From Gramella sp. MAR_2010_147 (GTDB lineage Bacteria > Bacteroidota > Bacteroidia > Flavobacteriales > Flavobacteriaceae), in contig NZ_LT629741.1 of assembly GCF_900105135.1 (NCBI RefSeq), positions 3,094,484 to 3,158,483 on the forward strand: a stretch of 64,000 nt of DNA. The letters are read 5' to 3'. The position numbers and the translations under genes are program-made. This document shows positions 37,317 through 45,711 of this stretch, one piece after another. The notes beneath the pieces are model-generated. The model worked only from the letters and a program-made list of their open reading frames with translations, was not told the origin of the DNA and did no database searches. Numbering within the stretch: the stretch's first letter is position 1; each line of letters opens with the position of its first letter.

Positions 37317-37808
37317 CTCTACTTTTTCTTTATTCTTTTCAAAGATCACTTTTACTGTTTCGCTTAACGACGTAGATAGCGATATTCCTTTAAAATCTGC
37401 TTTTACCGGATATTTTTTGTGATTCCTATCTACGAGTACCGCTGTTTTAAACTGCTTTAAGGGAACTTCCAGAAAATGTCTTACTCCATATATAAGAGTG
37501 GTACCAGAGTTTAAAACATCATCTACAAGAATGATCGATTTATTCTGATAATCTTTAGCGGGTAAGGAGGTTTTTATTTCACCCAGTGGATTCTTTTTGT
37601 CTATTTGAACTTTACAAAGGGAGACTTTAAGTTGGGAGATATTTTTTAATTCTTTTTCCAGCTTTTCGGCCAATATAAATCCATTTTTTGCAATACCGGC
37701 GATGATGATTTCTTCCTCTTCAATATTACTTTCATAAACCTGATAGGCGATCCTGCGAATCTTATGTTTAATCTGTTCCTGATTTAGAATTAGGTGATGA
37801 TTCTCCAT
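37308..37808 (-). CDS. Phosphoribosyltransferase-family protein (PyrR-like)
   Basis: A 166-residue type I phosphoribosyltransferase. The PRPP-binding loop is IILVDDVLNSGTTL and the flexible-loop region carries KVQIDKKN. It resembles PyrR/hypoxanthine PRTase-like proteins of Flavobacteriia; substrate unknown. It lies 3 bp downstream of the TPMT-like methyltransferase gene on the same strand and is likely in one operon with it and the S4-domain gene. Confidence 0.87.
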   Translation of the reverse strand: MENHHLILNQEQIKHKIRRIAYQVYESNIEEEEIIIAGIAKNGFILAEKLEKELKNISQLKVSLCKVQIDKKNPLGEIKTSLPAKDYQNKSIILVDDVLNSGTTLIYGVRHFLEVPLKQFKTAVLVDRNHKKYPVKADFKGISLSTSLSETVKVIFEKNKEKVELS

Positions 37809-37811
37809 TAC

Positions 37812-38387
37812 TTACTTTTTGTTGAAATTAAAAAACAACTCATTTCCCTGCCTTGGTTTGATAGAGTTGTAACAGGGCTCAAAAATATTGATTTTAAAAT
37901 ACGGACTAAAATACGTCAAATATTCTTCTTTATTACCACCAAAAGGAGGTCCGTTTGATGTAAGTTTAAAGTTGAAAAGCAGGCCTGAAATTTTTCCATT
38001 AGCTTGAAGCAGGTCATGGGATTTTTTAGCATAATCGGGTCTCTTACTTACGGGTAAGGCACAAAAAAACGTTTGTTCTAAAATAAGATCAAATCGACCC
38101 TGTAATTTAAAAAAGTCTTCATGCAGAATTTGAGCATCTGGGAAATCTCTAAACCTAGCTTTTAAATTTTTTATAGGCTCTTCGGCAATATCACAGATCC
38201 AGATATTCTCAAAACCATTTTTAAAAAGATATTCAGCCTCGTAAGAATTCCCAGCCCCGGGGATGAGAATTTTAAGGTTCTTATTTTTAAGCTGATCAAT
38301 ATATTCTTTTAAAGGGGTAGAAATATGTCCAATATCCCAACCCGTTTGATCTTTCTGGTATTTTGATGACCAAAAATCTTTATTCAT
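37812..38387 (-). CDS. TPMT-family SAM-dependent methyltransferase
   Basis: A 191-residue methyltransferase of the thiopurine S-methyltransferase/halide-thiol methyltransferase family. The N terminus FWSSKYQKDQTGWDIG is the family opening; the SAM site is LIPGAGNSYEAEYL, and EQTFFCAL and GPPFGGNKEEY are further family motifs. The natural substrate may be a halide, bisulfide or small thiol. Its start overlaps the S4-domain gene by 8 bp. Confidence 0.88.
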   Translation of the reverse strand: MNKDFWSSKYQKDQTGWDIGHISTPLKEYIDQLKNKNLKILIPGAGNSYEAEYLFKNGFENIWICDIAEEPIKNLKARFRDFPDAQILHEDFFKLQGRFDLILEQTFFCALPVSKRPDYAKKSHDLLQANGKISGLLFNFKLTSNGPPFGGNKEEYLTYFSPYFKINIFEPCYNSIKPRQGNELFFNFNKK

Positions 38388-38787
38388 CCTTTTTCTCTGA
38401 TTTATCGGTTACATCATCTCCCGCATTTTCAAACCAGTCATCAATGTCCCTTCTATCTTTTTTAGTGGGTCGCCCTGTACCTTTCTTTCTATAATAATCT
38501 TTTGAATACTTAAGCAGGTCTAATTTTTCAAAAGCTTCCTTAGGAGTAATATCATGAACATAAAGATTAACCAGTTTTGCACCTACACGACTTTTTGGTA
38601 GGTCCAGGATTTCCAGTTCATAATTGATCTGGTTCTTTCTAACTCTTAATTTATCTCCTGGGAAAATATCTTTAGAAGGTTTTAAAATCTCATCCTCAAG
38701 CCTCACTTTACCTTGTTTGCAAGCGTTGGTAGCAATATTTCTAGTCTTAAAATATCTTACACACCACAAAAACTTATCAACTCTCAT
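38380..38787 (-). CDS. hslR: Hsp15-like S4-domain RNA-binding protein
   Basis: A 135-residue protein with an N-terminal S4 RNA-binding domain (RVDKFLWCVRYFKTRNIATNACKQGKV), like Hsp15, which rescues peptidyl-tRNA-bound 50S subunits after heat shock. The basic C-terminal segment KGTGRPTKKDRRDIDDWF matches relatives. It is the first gene of a three-gene operon with the methyltransferase and phosphoribosyltransferase. Confidence 0.9.
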   Translation of the reverse strand: MRVDKFLWCVRYFKTRNIATNACKQGKVRLEDEILKPSKDIFPGDKLRVRKNQINYELEILDLPKSRVGAKLVNLYVHDITPKEAFEKLDLLKYSKDYYRKKGTGRPTKKDRRDIDDWFENAGDDVTDKSEKKDE

Positions 38788-38867
38788 AATTTGACCTCTA
38801 AATCACCGTTCAATATTGAACAAAAATACAAGATTATTGTATCTTGCGGCTCCAAAATAGAATTCTG

Positions 38868-39821
38868 ATGAGAATAAACAAACTTTTACTGATTGGCCTT
38901 ACGGCTTTTCTTGTTTTTTCATGTGATAATGATGATGACAATACTGCGGAAACTGTTCCTCCAAGAGATAGAGGAGAGCAGGCAATTGAAGACGATCAGG
39001 CCCTGATCGAATATCTTTCTACTCATTTTTATAATTATGAGGAATTTGAGAATTCATCTGAGGGTTTTGATAATGTTGTGCGTTTCGATACTATTTCAGG
39101 GGAAAATGCTGATAAAACTCCTATAATAGATTCTGATAAATTAGTTACCAAAACGGTTAATAATGAAGGCGTAGACCAGCAGATTTATATCTTAAAAGTA
39201 AGAGAGGGTGTTGGTGCGAAACCTAAATTTACAGACTCTACCTATGTAACATACCAGGGGCAATTGCTAACAAATGATGTGTTTGATGGGAATTTGAAAA
39301 CTCCGGTTTGGTTTAACCTGGTGGCTTACCTTGTTAGAAATTCAACGGGTTCTTTTGTGCCAACAGGTGGAACTATTACGGGATTCAATGAAGGTCTGCA
39401 GGAATTTGGAGGCGCCAGTGGTTTTGAGGTGAATGCTGATAATACGATCAAATGGAACGACGATTACGGGATAGGAGCAGTTTTTATACCATCAGGTCTT
39501 GCTTACTTCAACAGTCCGCCTTCTATCGCAATTCCAGAATATGCACCACTTATTTTTAAGATCAATATGTTCAGGGTGAATGAAGCAGATCATGATGGGG
39601 ATGGGATTCCTTCGTACCTGGAAGATCTGGATGGTGATGATGATATTTTTAGTGACGATTCTGATGATGATGGATTGCCAAATCATTCAGATGCTGATGA
39701 TGATGGAGATGGAACTTTAACCAGGGATGAAATCACCATAAACGAAGATGGAAGTATTTCTTTTACGGATTCTAATAATGATGGAACACCAGATTATTTA
39801 GATCCTGATGTTTTTCAATAG
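38868..39821 (+). CDS. FKBP-type isomerase lipoprotein with calcium-binding repeats
   Basis: A 317-residue lipoprotein; the start at 38868 gives a signal peptide and lipobox VFSC. The FKBP domain (about residues 95-235) has YVTYQGQLLTNDVFDGN and TITGFNEGLQEF. After it come acidic DxDxDG repeats (DHDGDGIPSYLEDLDGD, SDDDGLPNHSDADDDGDG, DSNNDGTPDYLD) like thrombospondin type 3 calcium-binding repeats. It may act on outer-membrane or surface proteins, as GldI-type FKBPs do in gliding. The upstream in-frame TTG at 38844 is not a likely start. Confidence 0.88.
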   Translation: MRINKLLLIGLTAFLVFSCDNDDDNTAETVPPRDRGEQAIEDDQALIEYLSTHFYNYEEFENSSEGFDNVVRFDTISGENADKTPIIDSDKLVTKTVNNEGVDQQIYILKVREGVGAKPKFTDSTYVTYQGQLLTNDVFDGNLKTPVWFNLVAYLVRNSTGSFVPTGGTITGFNEGLQEFGGASGFEVNADNTIKWNDDYGIGAVFIPSGLAYFNSPPSIAIPEYAPLIFKINMFRVNEADHDGDGIPSYLEDLDGDDDIFSDDSDDDGLPNHSDADDDGDGTLTRDEITINEDGSISFTDSNNDGTPDYLDPDVFQ

Positions 39822-39844
39822 ATATTTTTAAGAATATAGGAAAT

Positions 39845-39876
39845 AAAAAAGGCTCGCGGAATAGCGAGCCTTTTTT
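39845..39876. terminator. Bidirectional terminator
   Basis: A 13-bp stem AAAAAAGGCTCGC/GCGAGCCTTTTTT with a 6-nt loop lies between the convergent FKBP and metalloprotease genes and can serve both. Confidence 0.92.
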
Positions 39877-39890
39877 ATTGATATGAAATT

Positions 39891-40670
39891 TTATCTTCCA
39901 CCTACAGATTGTAAATCTTCAATACAGGCATCATCTAAATTAGGGACACCACCACCGTCTATTACGTTAATTACCCCGCTTCCAAATTCAATAGAAGCAC
40001 GCATTAAACAACCTTCTATTACACAGTGACCATCATTTTCAGGGTCTTCATGATTTGAAACGGGTGTAGTTCCCAGGTTTACAAGTCCAAATAAATGTCC
40101 GAATTCGTGATTAAGTGTTGCAGCTTCAATCGTGGCTCTGTCTGGAGCACCGGTTCTATTGGCAAATTCTCTAATGGTTCTTTCATAAATCACCATGGAA
40201 GTGTTTCTGTAAGCTGAACCCAATACAAATTTTTCGTTGGTATCTTTTTCGTTTTTTCCATCGGCAAAATAGATCCATACGGCTATTTCGTCCCCAACAT
40301 TATATGCCGTGCGCTCCTCTTTTTCTATCGCTACAATTTCATCTACTGAAAAAGGAGCTTTTCCCGAAGAGTTTGCTGCCCTTAGATTTATTTGAATGCC
40401 ATCTGGTTTATAAATTCTTGATTGCAGGAAACCTCTAAATTGGTTAATGGCTTCATCGGTTGGGCGATTTCCTTCAACATATACCATTTCAATATTCAGC
40501 GAAGTAAAGGTGACGTCGCTAAGCAAATCTGAAGCAGAGGACCCAAGATTTTTTAAGTTCGCAGATCGGTCTATAGTATTGCTGCCGGGATCATTTGAAT
40601 TATCTGTACTACAGGAAATGATGAAAACAGCAGTATAGAAAATTAAGAGTACTTTTTTAAATCTATTCAT
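39891..40670 (-). CDS. Zinc metalloprotease-like lipoprotein
   Basis: A 259-residue lipoprotein (lipobox FIISC) with a metzincin-like zinc site HEFGHLFGLVNLG near residue 190; the downstream SNHEDPENDGHC may supply the third ligand. Similar Bacteroidota proteins are annotated as membrane metalloproteases. It is probably active at the outer membrane. The substrate is unknown. It is monocistronic, ending at a shared terminator. Confidence 0.82.
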   Translation of the reverse strand: MNRFKKVLLIFYTAVFIISCSTDNSNDPGSNTIDRSANLKNLGSSASDLLSDVTFTSLNIEMVYVEGNRPTDEAINQFRGFLQSRIYKPDGIQINLRAANSSGKAPFSVDEIVAIEKEERTAYNVGDEIAVWIYFADGKNEKDTNEKFVLGSAYRNTSMVIYERTIREFANRTGAPDRATIEAATLNHEFGHLFGLVNLGTTPVSNHEDPENDGHCVIEGCLMRASIEFGSGVINVIDGGGVPNLDDACIEDLQSVGGR

Positions 40671-40749
40671 TATGATTTATATGAATTATGGCAAAAATAG
40701 GAAAAATAGTGGTTTAGGCCTTTACTAAGATTTGTACAAAAAAATATTG

Positions 40750-41454
40750 TCAGGAATTAATCGATAAGGAAGCTAAAAAGTCATGATTTTTACCCCGTTG
40801 CAAAATCTCACATTTAAAACCGTTTGCGTTAGCTAATTTTTCAAGTAGCACAGGATCTATGTAAAGCCATTCAAAACTATCGGTCTTTTGATTTTTATAG
40901 CTTATGCTGAATTCAAATTCTCCATAATACTGGTCGGTTTCTACGATTTCATCATCAAATAAATAGATAAGATCTGAAGAATCCATTAAGATTTTACCAT
41001 TTTCGGCTAAGAGGGATTTAGAATGGTTAAAGAAATGCTCAAGATTTTCAAGTTTTCCAATAATACCACTGCCGTTCATCAGCATTAAAATAGTGTCAAA
41101 TTTTTCATTTTTGATATGAAAAAAGTCTTTACAAAAGACATTGCTTAAACCTCGTTTTTTGCAAATTTCAATGGCGCCTGTAGAAGTATCTATCGCTTCT
41201 ACAAATAGATTTCTTTTTTTCTCGAGGTATAGAGCGTGGCTACCGGCGCCACAACCAACATCCAGAACTTTTCCATGACAGTTTTCCAGTGCAGTTTGTT
41301 CTATTTCAGGCATTTCTCTGAAATCTCTAAAAAGATATGCTACTGGAATAACATCATCATCAAAATCTGGGGAATGCACAATAATGTCTGTCTTGTCATT
41401 TTTCTCATAAAATGCCTTGATGGCGATGCCGAATATATCCTTATTTTTGTCCAA
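40750..41454 (-). CDS. Class I SAM-dependent methyltransferase
   Basis: A 234-residue methyltransferase with the SAM motif KVLDVGCGAGSHALYL and the following acidic residue in VEAIDTS. The substrate is unknown. The frame opens with TTG at 41454 (MDKNKDIFGIAIKAFY); no ATG occurs before the conserved region. This start shares base 41454 with the ATG of the divergent YkgJ gene, so the two coding regions abut or overlap head to head. Confidence 0.85.
   Translation of the reverse strand: MDKNKDIFGIAIKAFYEKNDKTDIIVHSPDFDDDVIPVAYLFRDFREMPEIEQTALENCHGKVLDVGCGAGSHALYLEKKRNLFVEAIDTSTGAIEICKKRGLSNVFCKDFFHIKNEKFDTILMLMNGSGIIGKLENLEHFFNHSKSLLAENGKILMDSSDLIYLFDDEIVETDQYYGEFEFSISYKNQKTDSFEWLYIDPVLLEKLANANGFKCEILQRGKNHDFLASLSINS
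41442..41449 (+). promoter_or_regulatory. -7 promoter element (TATTTTTG) of the YkgJ gene
   Basis: A TAnnTTTG match lies inside the first codons of the divergent methyltransferase gene and ends 4 bp before the YkgJ ATG, implying a leaderless or near-leaderless mRNA. Confidence 0.55.
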
Positions 41455-41948
41455 TGGAAGAGATTCTTAATAGGTTACCTGAAAAGGCCAAAGATAAGAA
41501 GAAGGAAAATAGAAAGTTCTTTTCTAAGTTAAAGAAAAGACCGCCAAAAGATCTGGATTCTTTAATGATTGATCTTCATGAAGAAGAATTTTCAAGAACA
41601 GATTGTCTTAGCTGTGCAAATTGTTGCAAGACTACAGGGCCTTTATTTACTCAAAAAGATATAGAAAGGCTTAGTAAGCATTTTAGAATGAAGCCGGGTG
41701 AGTTTATCGATTCTTATCTAAGGCTGGATGAAGAGAACGATTTTGTGCTTCAACAAGTACCATGTCCTTTTTTAGGAGCCGATAATTATTGCTCGGTATA
41801 CGATAAAAGACCTAAGGCCTGCAGGGAATATCCGCATACAGACAGGAAAGATTTTCATAAAATATCAAATATCACCATCAGGAATACGGCAGTATGTCCT
41901 GCAGCTTACAATATCGTGGAAGAAATGAAAAGAAGATTAAATTACTGA
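41454..41948 (+). CDS. YkgJ-family cysteine cluster protein
   Basis: A 164-residue cytoplasmic protein with the YkgJ/CxxCxxCC cluster: CLSCANCCKTTG, then VPCPFLGADNYCSVYDKRPKACREYP. These cysteines are thought to bind zinc or an iron-sulfur cluster; the function is unknown. The N-terminal 40 residues are highly basic. Its 3' end overlaps the convergent small membrane-protein gene by 7 bp. Confidence 0.9.
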   Translation: MEEILNRLPEKAKDKKKENRKFFSKLKKRPPKDLDSLMIDLHEEEFSRTDCLSCANCCKTTGPLFTQKDIERLSKHFRMKPGEFIDSYLRLDEENDFVLQQVPCPFLGADNYCSVYDKRPKACREYPHTDRKDFHKISNITIRNTAVCPAAYNIVEEMKRRLNY

Positions 41949-42127
41949 GTCCTGCCGTAATCTGATATGAAATACAAAGTCGCACCAAGTAATGGCGCTG
42001 AAATAAGGAAAATGATCCATATAGTTTTTGCTATTAGGCTTAAATTGCTGTGATAGATATGTAGCCCCATTTTAATAGTAAATCCCAGGATAAGTAATAA
42101 AAGTGCTACGAAGAAAATTTCTTTCAT
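41942..42127 (-). CDS. Small two-helix membrane protein (PLDc_N-like)
   Basis: A 61-residue protein with two hydrophobic segments (about 4-24 and 33-53). The second, IWIIFLISAPLLGATLYFI, resembles the phospholipase D-nuclease N-terminal (PLDc_N) domain. It lies 8 bp downstream of the DUF1343/NamZ gene and is probably cotranscribed. No function can be assigned. Confidence 0.7.
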   Translation of the reverse strand: MKEIFFVALLLLILGFTIKMGLHIYHSNLSLIAKTIWIIFLISAPLLGATLYFISDYGRTQ

Positions 42128-42135
42128 TATAGGTG

Positions 42136-43374
42136 CTATTGGTAGCTCAGATATTTATTTCTTGTTTTTATAAAGTTATCTAACCCATCTTGCCAGCTGG
42201 CTCTTATTTCTTCTGAAGATTTTCCAGCCTCAATTTGTTTCTGAAGCCTTTCAGTTCCTGCAAGCTTCGTGAAAAAAGAATTGAAAAATTCAGACTTATT
42301 TGAAGTGTTATGATAGGCTTCAATTAGCCAATCAAGATTTAACGAGGATAAATGCCCGGTATTTGTAAGGTCTTTGCCATAACATTCTTTTCCTGAATGT
42401 TTAGGGTATTTAGCCCCGTCCATAGGTTGCGGAGTATAAGAGTAATTAAAAAAATCTTTATCTAAAAATGGAGATCCAAACACCTGGAATTGATTTGACG
42501 TGCCCCGCCCAGCATTCACATTGGTTCCTTCAAAAAAACATAAACTGGAGTATAGATTGATCGATTTGTCATTTGGAAGATTGGGAGAAGGTTTTACGGG
42601 CAAAGAGTATAGTTTGGAATGATCATAATTTTTCATCTCAATGATTTGAAGATCGCATTGCACTTCATTTTTTAGCCACTTTTCACCATTGATCATTTTT
42701 GCATATTCCCCTATTGTCATCCCGTGAACAACCGGTATGGGATGCATTCCAACAAAACTACTGTACTTTGGTTCCAGGATAGGTCCATCAATATAGTGTC
42801 CATTAGGATTGGGTCTGTCCATAATTAATAGCGAAATATTATTCTCGGCGCAAGCTTCCATGATATAATGCAGCGAAGAGATATAGGTATAAAACCTGGC
42901 TCCTACATCCTGAATATCAAAGATCATCAGGTCAATATCTTTTAAAGATTCTTTGGAAGGCTTTTTACTGTCTCCATAGAGTGAAACTACCGGAAGCCCG
43001 GTTTTAGTATCTATGCCATCCTTAATGGCTTCTCCGGCATCGGCTGTACCCCGAAAACCATGTTCAGGAGCAAATACTTTTTGAATCTTAACATTCAAAC
43101 TAATTAAAGAATCAACAAGATGTGTATAGTCTCCTTTTTCAGTTTTAATAATGGAAGTTTGATTTCCTACGAAACCTATTCGTTTATTTTTGAGGAGTGG
43201 TAAGTATGCTTCCGTTCTATTAGCTGCGAGAATTATTTCTGAAGAAGCTGTATGAGGTTTTTTAGTTTCCGAAGCTTTTTTCAACTCAGCATCAGATTGC
43301 TTATTGGTGTTTCCGCAGGAAAGAGTTCCAATAAGAAAGAATAAAAATGTACTTTTGAGTAATCTCTTAATCAT
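42136..43374 (-). CDS. DUF1343/NamZ-like exo-beta-N-acetylmuramidase
   Basis: A 412-residue lipoprotein (lipobox GTLSC) of the DUF1343 family, whose founding member NamZ is an exo-beta-N-acetylmuramidase that releases MurNAc from peptidoglycan fragments. The conserved RIGFVGNQTSI, FAPEHGFRGTADAGE, MIFDIQDVGARFYTY and MDRPNPNG motifs are present. It is likely to recycle cell-wall sugars in the periplasm. The start codon is only 6 bp from the start of the divergent permease gene. Confidence 0.9.
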   Translation of the reverse strand: MIKRLLKSTFLFFLIGTLSCGNTNKQSDAELKKASETKKPHTASSEIILAANRTEAYLPLLKNKRIGFVGNQTSIIKTEKGDYTHLVDSLISLNVKIQKVFAPEHGFRGTADAGEAIKDGIDTKTGLPVVSLYGDSKKPSKESLKDIDLMIFDIQDVGARFYTYISSLHYIMEACAENNISLLIMDRPNPNGHYIDGPILEPKYSSFVGMHPIPVVHGMTIGEYAKMINGEKWLKNEVQCDLQIIEMKNYDHSKLYSLPVKPSPNLPNDKSINLYSSLCFFEGTNVNAGRGTSNQFQVFGSPFLDKDFFNYSYTPQPMDGAKYPKHSGKECYGKDLTNTGHLSSLNLDWLIEAYHNTSNKSEFFNSFFTKLAGTERLQKQIEAGKSSEEIRASWQDGLDNFIKTRNKYLSYQ

Positions 43375-43380
43375 AGAATA

Positions 43381-44613
43381 TTGAATTTCGAGTATTTCGT
43401 TGTAAAGCGGCTAATCAGCGCTAAAAAATATAAAAGTAGCATATCTGCACCTATAATAAAAATTGCGATCACGGCGATCGCTATTGGGGTGATTATGATG
43501 CTTGTTTCTTTCGCAACCGGTCTCGGTCTGCAGGAAAAAATAAGGGATAAGATCGCTGCTTTTAACGGCCATATCAATATTTCCAGTTACGATAACAACA
43601 GCTCAAAGGTATCTCTTATTCCGGTATCAAAAAACCAGGATTTTTATCCTGAATTCACCTCGGTAGAAGGTATAAAACATGTGCAGGCCGTAGCCACTAA
43701 ATTTGCTGTGATAAGAACCGAAGAGGATTTTGAGGGTATTATTGTTAAAGGCATTGGGGAAGATTATAACTGGGATTATTTTAATGAGTTTCTAATTGAT
43801 GGGGAGCTTCCAGATTTTTCTAATAATCTAAACGATGAGATTTTAATTTCACAATATCTCGCCAGCAGACTTCAGTTAAAAGTGGGAGATAAAGTGCCAA
43901 CATATTTTCTTCGGGAAGGTAGTGAGCGACCATTAGCAAGAGGTTTTAAAATTACAGGAATCTATGAGTCGGGCTTTCAGGAGTTTGATGAGCTATATCT
44001 ATTAGCCGATATAAGGCATATTCAGCGAATCAATAAATGGGAAGACGACCAGGTTGGGAATTTTGAGGTTTTTGTAGAAGATTTTGATGAATTGGATCAA
44101 AAAGGCAATGAAGTTTATGAGAATACAGGATCTTTTCTGGACACTCAAACCATCAGCCAGAAATATTATTCAATTTTTGAATGGTTGTCCCTTTTTGATT
44201 TTAATATCGCGTTAATTATTGGGATTATGATCCTGGTGGCTGGTATTAATATGATCACGGCATTGTTAGTATTAATATTGGAAAGAACACAAATGATCGG
44301 GATTTTAAAAGGTCTCGGTGCTTCTGACTGGAGTATTAGAAAGATTTTTCTATATAATGCGGGTTACCTGATCGTTCTTGGTCTTTTCTGGGGTAATCTC
44401 ATTGGAATTGGAATACTGGCAATTCAGAAGTATTTCAAGCTAGTGCCTTTAGATCCTCGTACCTATTATGTAACCGAAGTTCCAATTTATCTGAATTGGG
44501 ATTATATTCTTGCGGTTAATGTAGGCACCCTGTTATTGTGTATGCTGATGCTGCTGATTCCATCTGTAATTATTTCGAAAATTTCCCCGGTAAAAGCTAT
44601 AAAGTTCGAATAA
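43381..44613 (+). CDS. LolE/LolC-type ABC permease
   Basis: A 410-residue inner-membrane protein of the MacB/FtsX superfamily, resembling LolC/E of the lipoprotein-sorting transporter. One helix lies near the N terminus (about residues 24-50), a large periplasmic domain follows (to about 270), and three helices are at the C terminus. It starts with TTG; relatives begin at the same residue (NFEYFVVKRLISAKK). No LolD ATPase gene is adjacent. It probably releases lipoproteins to a periplasmic carrier. Confidence 0.88.
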   Translation: MNFEYFVVKRLISAKKYKSSISAPIIKIAITAIAIGVIMMLVSFATGLGLQEKIRDKIAAFNGHINISSYDNNSSKVSLIPVSKNQDFYPEFTSVEGIKHVQAVATKFAVIRTEEDFEGIIVKGIGEDYNWDYFNEFLIDGELPDFSNNLNDEILISQYLASRLQLKVGDKVPTYFLREGSERPLARGFKITGIYESGFQEFDELYLLADIRHIQRINKWEDDQVGNFEVFVEDFDELDQKGNEVYENTGSFLDTQTISQKYYSIFEWLSLFDFNIALIIGIMILVAGINMITALLVLILERTQMIGILKGLGASDWSIRKIFLYNAGYLIVLGLFWGNLIGIGILAIQKYFKLVPLDPRTYYVTEVPIYLNWDYILAVNVGTLLLCMLMLLIPSVIISKISPVKAIKFE

Positions 44614-44646
44614 ATTCTTCGACCAAGATATAAGCACCTGTAATCC

Positions 44647-44678
44647 TTGGTTTAAGGCTTCAGGATTTTTTACATTTG
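44647..44678 (+). promoter_or_regulatory. Promoter of cysteine synthase gene
   Basis: TTG at 44647-44649 and TACATTTG at 44671-44678 are 21 bp apart, 18 bp before the ATG at 44697. Confidence 0.65.
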
Positions 44679-44696
44679 CACTTTTAAAAATTGAAA

Positions 44697-45677
44697 ATGG
44701 AATACGCTGAAAATATATTAGGTACTATAGGGAATACTCCCTTGGTGAAAATGAATAAGATCGTTGAAGAGATTGATGCTCTTGTGCTTGCAAAGTATGA
44801 AACCTTTAACCCCGGAAATTCTGTAAAAGACAGGATGGCTGTGAAAATGGTCGAGGATGCTGAAAAAAAAGGATTGCTGAAACCAGGGGGGACCATTATT
44901 GAAGGTACCTCGGGAAATACGGGAATGGGTCTTGCATTGGTGGCTATCGTCAAAGGTTATAAGATGATCTGTGTTTTAAGTGATAAACAGAGCAAGGAGA
45001 AAATGGATATTCTTAAAGCGGTTGGAAGCGAAGTGATTGTGTGTCCTACAGATGTAGAGCCAGATGATCCACGTTCTTATTATTCCACCTCGAAGAGATT
45101 AGCCGAAGAGACTCCAAATTCCTGGTATGTGAATCAATATGACAATCTTGCCAATCGCCAGGCTCATTATGAGACTACAGGTCCTGAAATTTGGAAACAA
45201 ACTGATGGTAAGGTGACTCATTTTGTAGTAGGTGTAGGTACAGGAGGGACTATTTCTGGAGTAGGGAAATATTTAAAAGAGCAAAATCCCAATATCAAAG
45301 TGTGGGGAATAGATACCTATGGTTCAGTTTTTAAGAAATTTCACGAAACGGGCGTTTTTGACGAAAAGGAAATATATCCATACGTAACGGAAGGCATTGG
45401 TGAAGATATATTGCCAAAAAATGTAGATTTTGATGTAATTGATGGATTTACCAAAGTAACCGATAAAGATGCCGCGGTTTATACCCAGAAATTATCAAAA
45501 GAAGAAGGTTTCTTTTTAGGTAATAGTGCAGGAGCAGCAGCAAAAGGATTACTACAGTTAAAGGAACATTTTGCTAAAGATGATGTGGTAGTGGTGCTGT
45601 TTCATGATCATGGAAGTCGCTATGTTGGTAAAATGTACAATGATGACTGGATGAAAAAAATGGGATATCTAGAATAA
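44697..45677 (+). CDS. cysM: Cysteine synthase-family PLP enzyme
   Basis: A 326-residue PLP-dependent beta-family enzyme. The PLP lysine is in NPGNSVKDRMA, the substrate loop is EGTSGNTGMGLA, and the phosphate-binding loop is GVGTGGTISGVG. These motifs fit O-acetylserine sulfhydrylase (CysK/CysM) or the closely related cystathionine beta-synthase. I cannot separate these by sequence. The ATG at 44697 is preferred over a TTG two codons upstream. It has a clear promoter. Confidence 0.88.
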   Translation: MEYAENILGTIGNTPLVKMNKIVEEIDALVLAKYETFNPGNSVKDRMAVKMVEDAEKKGLLKPGGTIIEGTSGNTGMGLALVAIVKGYKMICVLSDKQSKEKMDILKAVGSEVIVCPTDVEPDDPRSYYSTSKRLAEETPNSWYVNQYDNLANRQAHYETTGPEIWKQTDGKVTHFVVGVGTGGTISGVGKYLKEQNPNIKVWGIDTYGSVFKKFHETGVFDEKEIYPYVTEGIGEDILPKNVDFDVIDGFTKVTDKDAAVYTQKLSKEEGFFLGNSAGAAAKGLLQLKEHFAKDDVVVVLFHDHGSRYVGKMYNDDWMKKMGYLE

Positions 45678-45711
45678 TACAAACATATTAAGTAAGAAAA
45701 TTTAATCTTTT

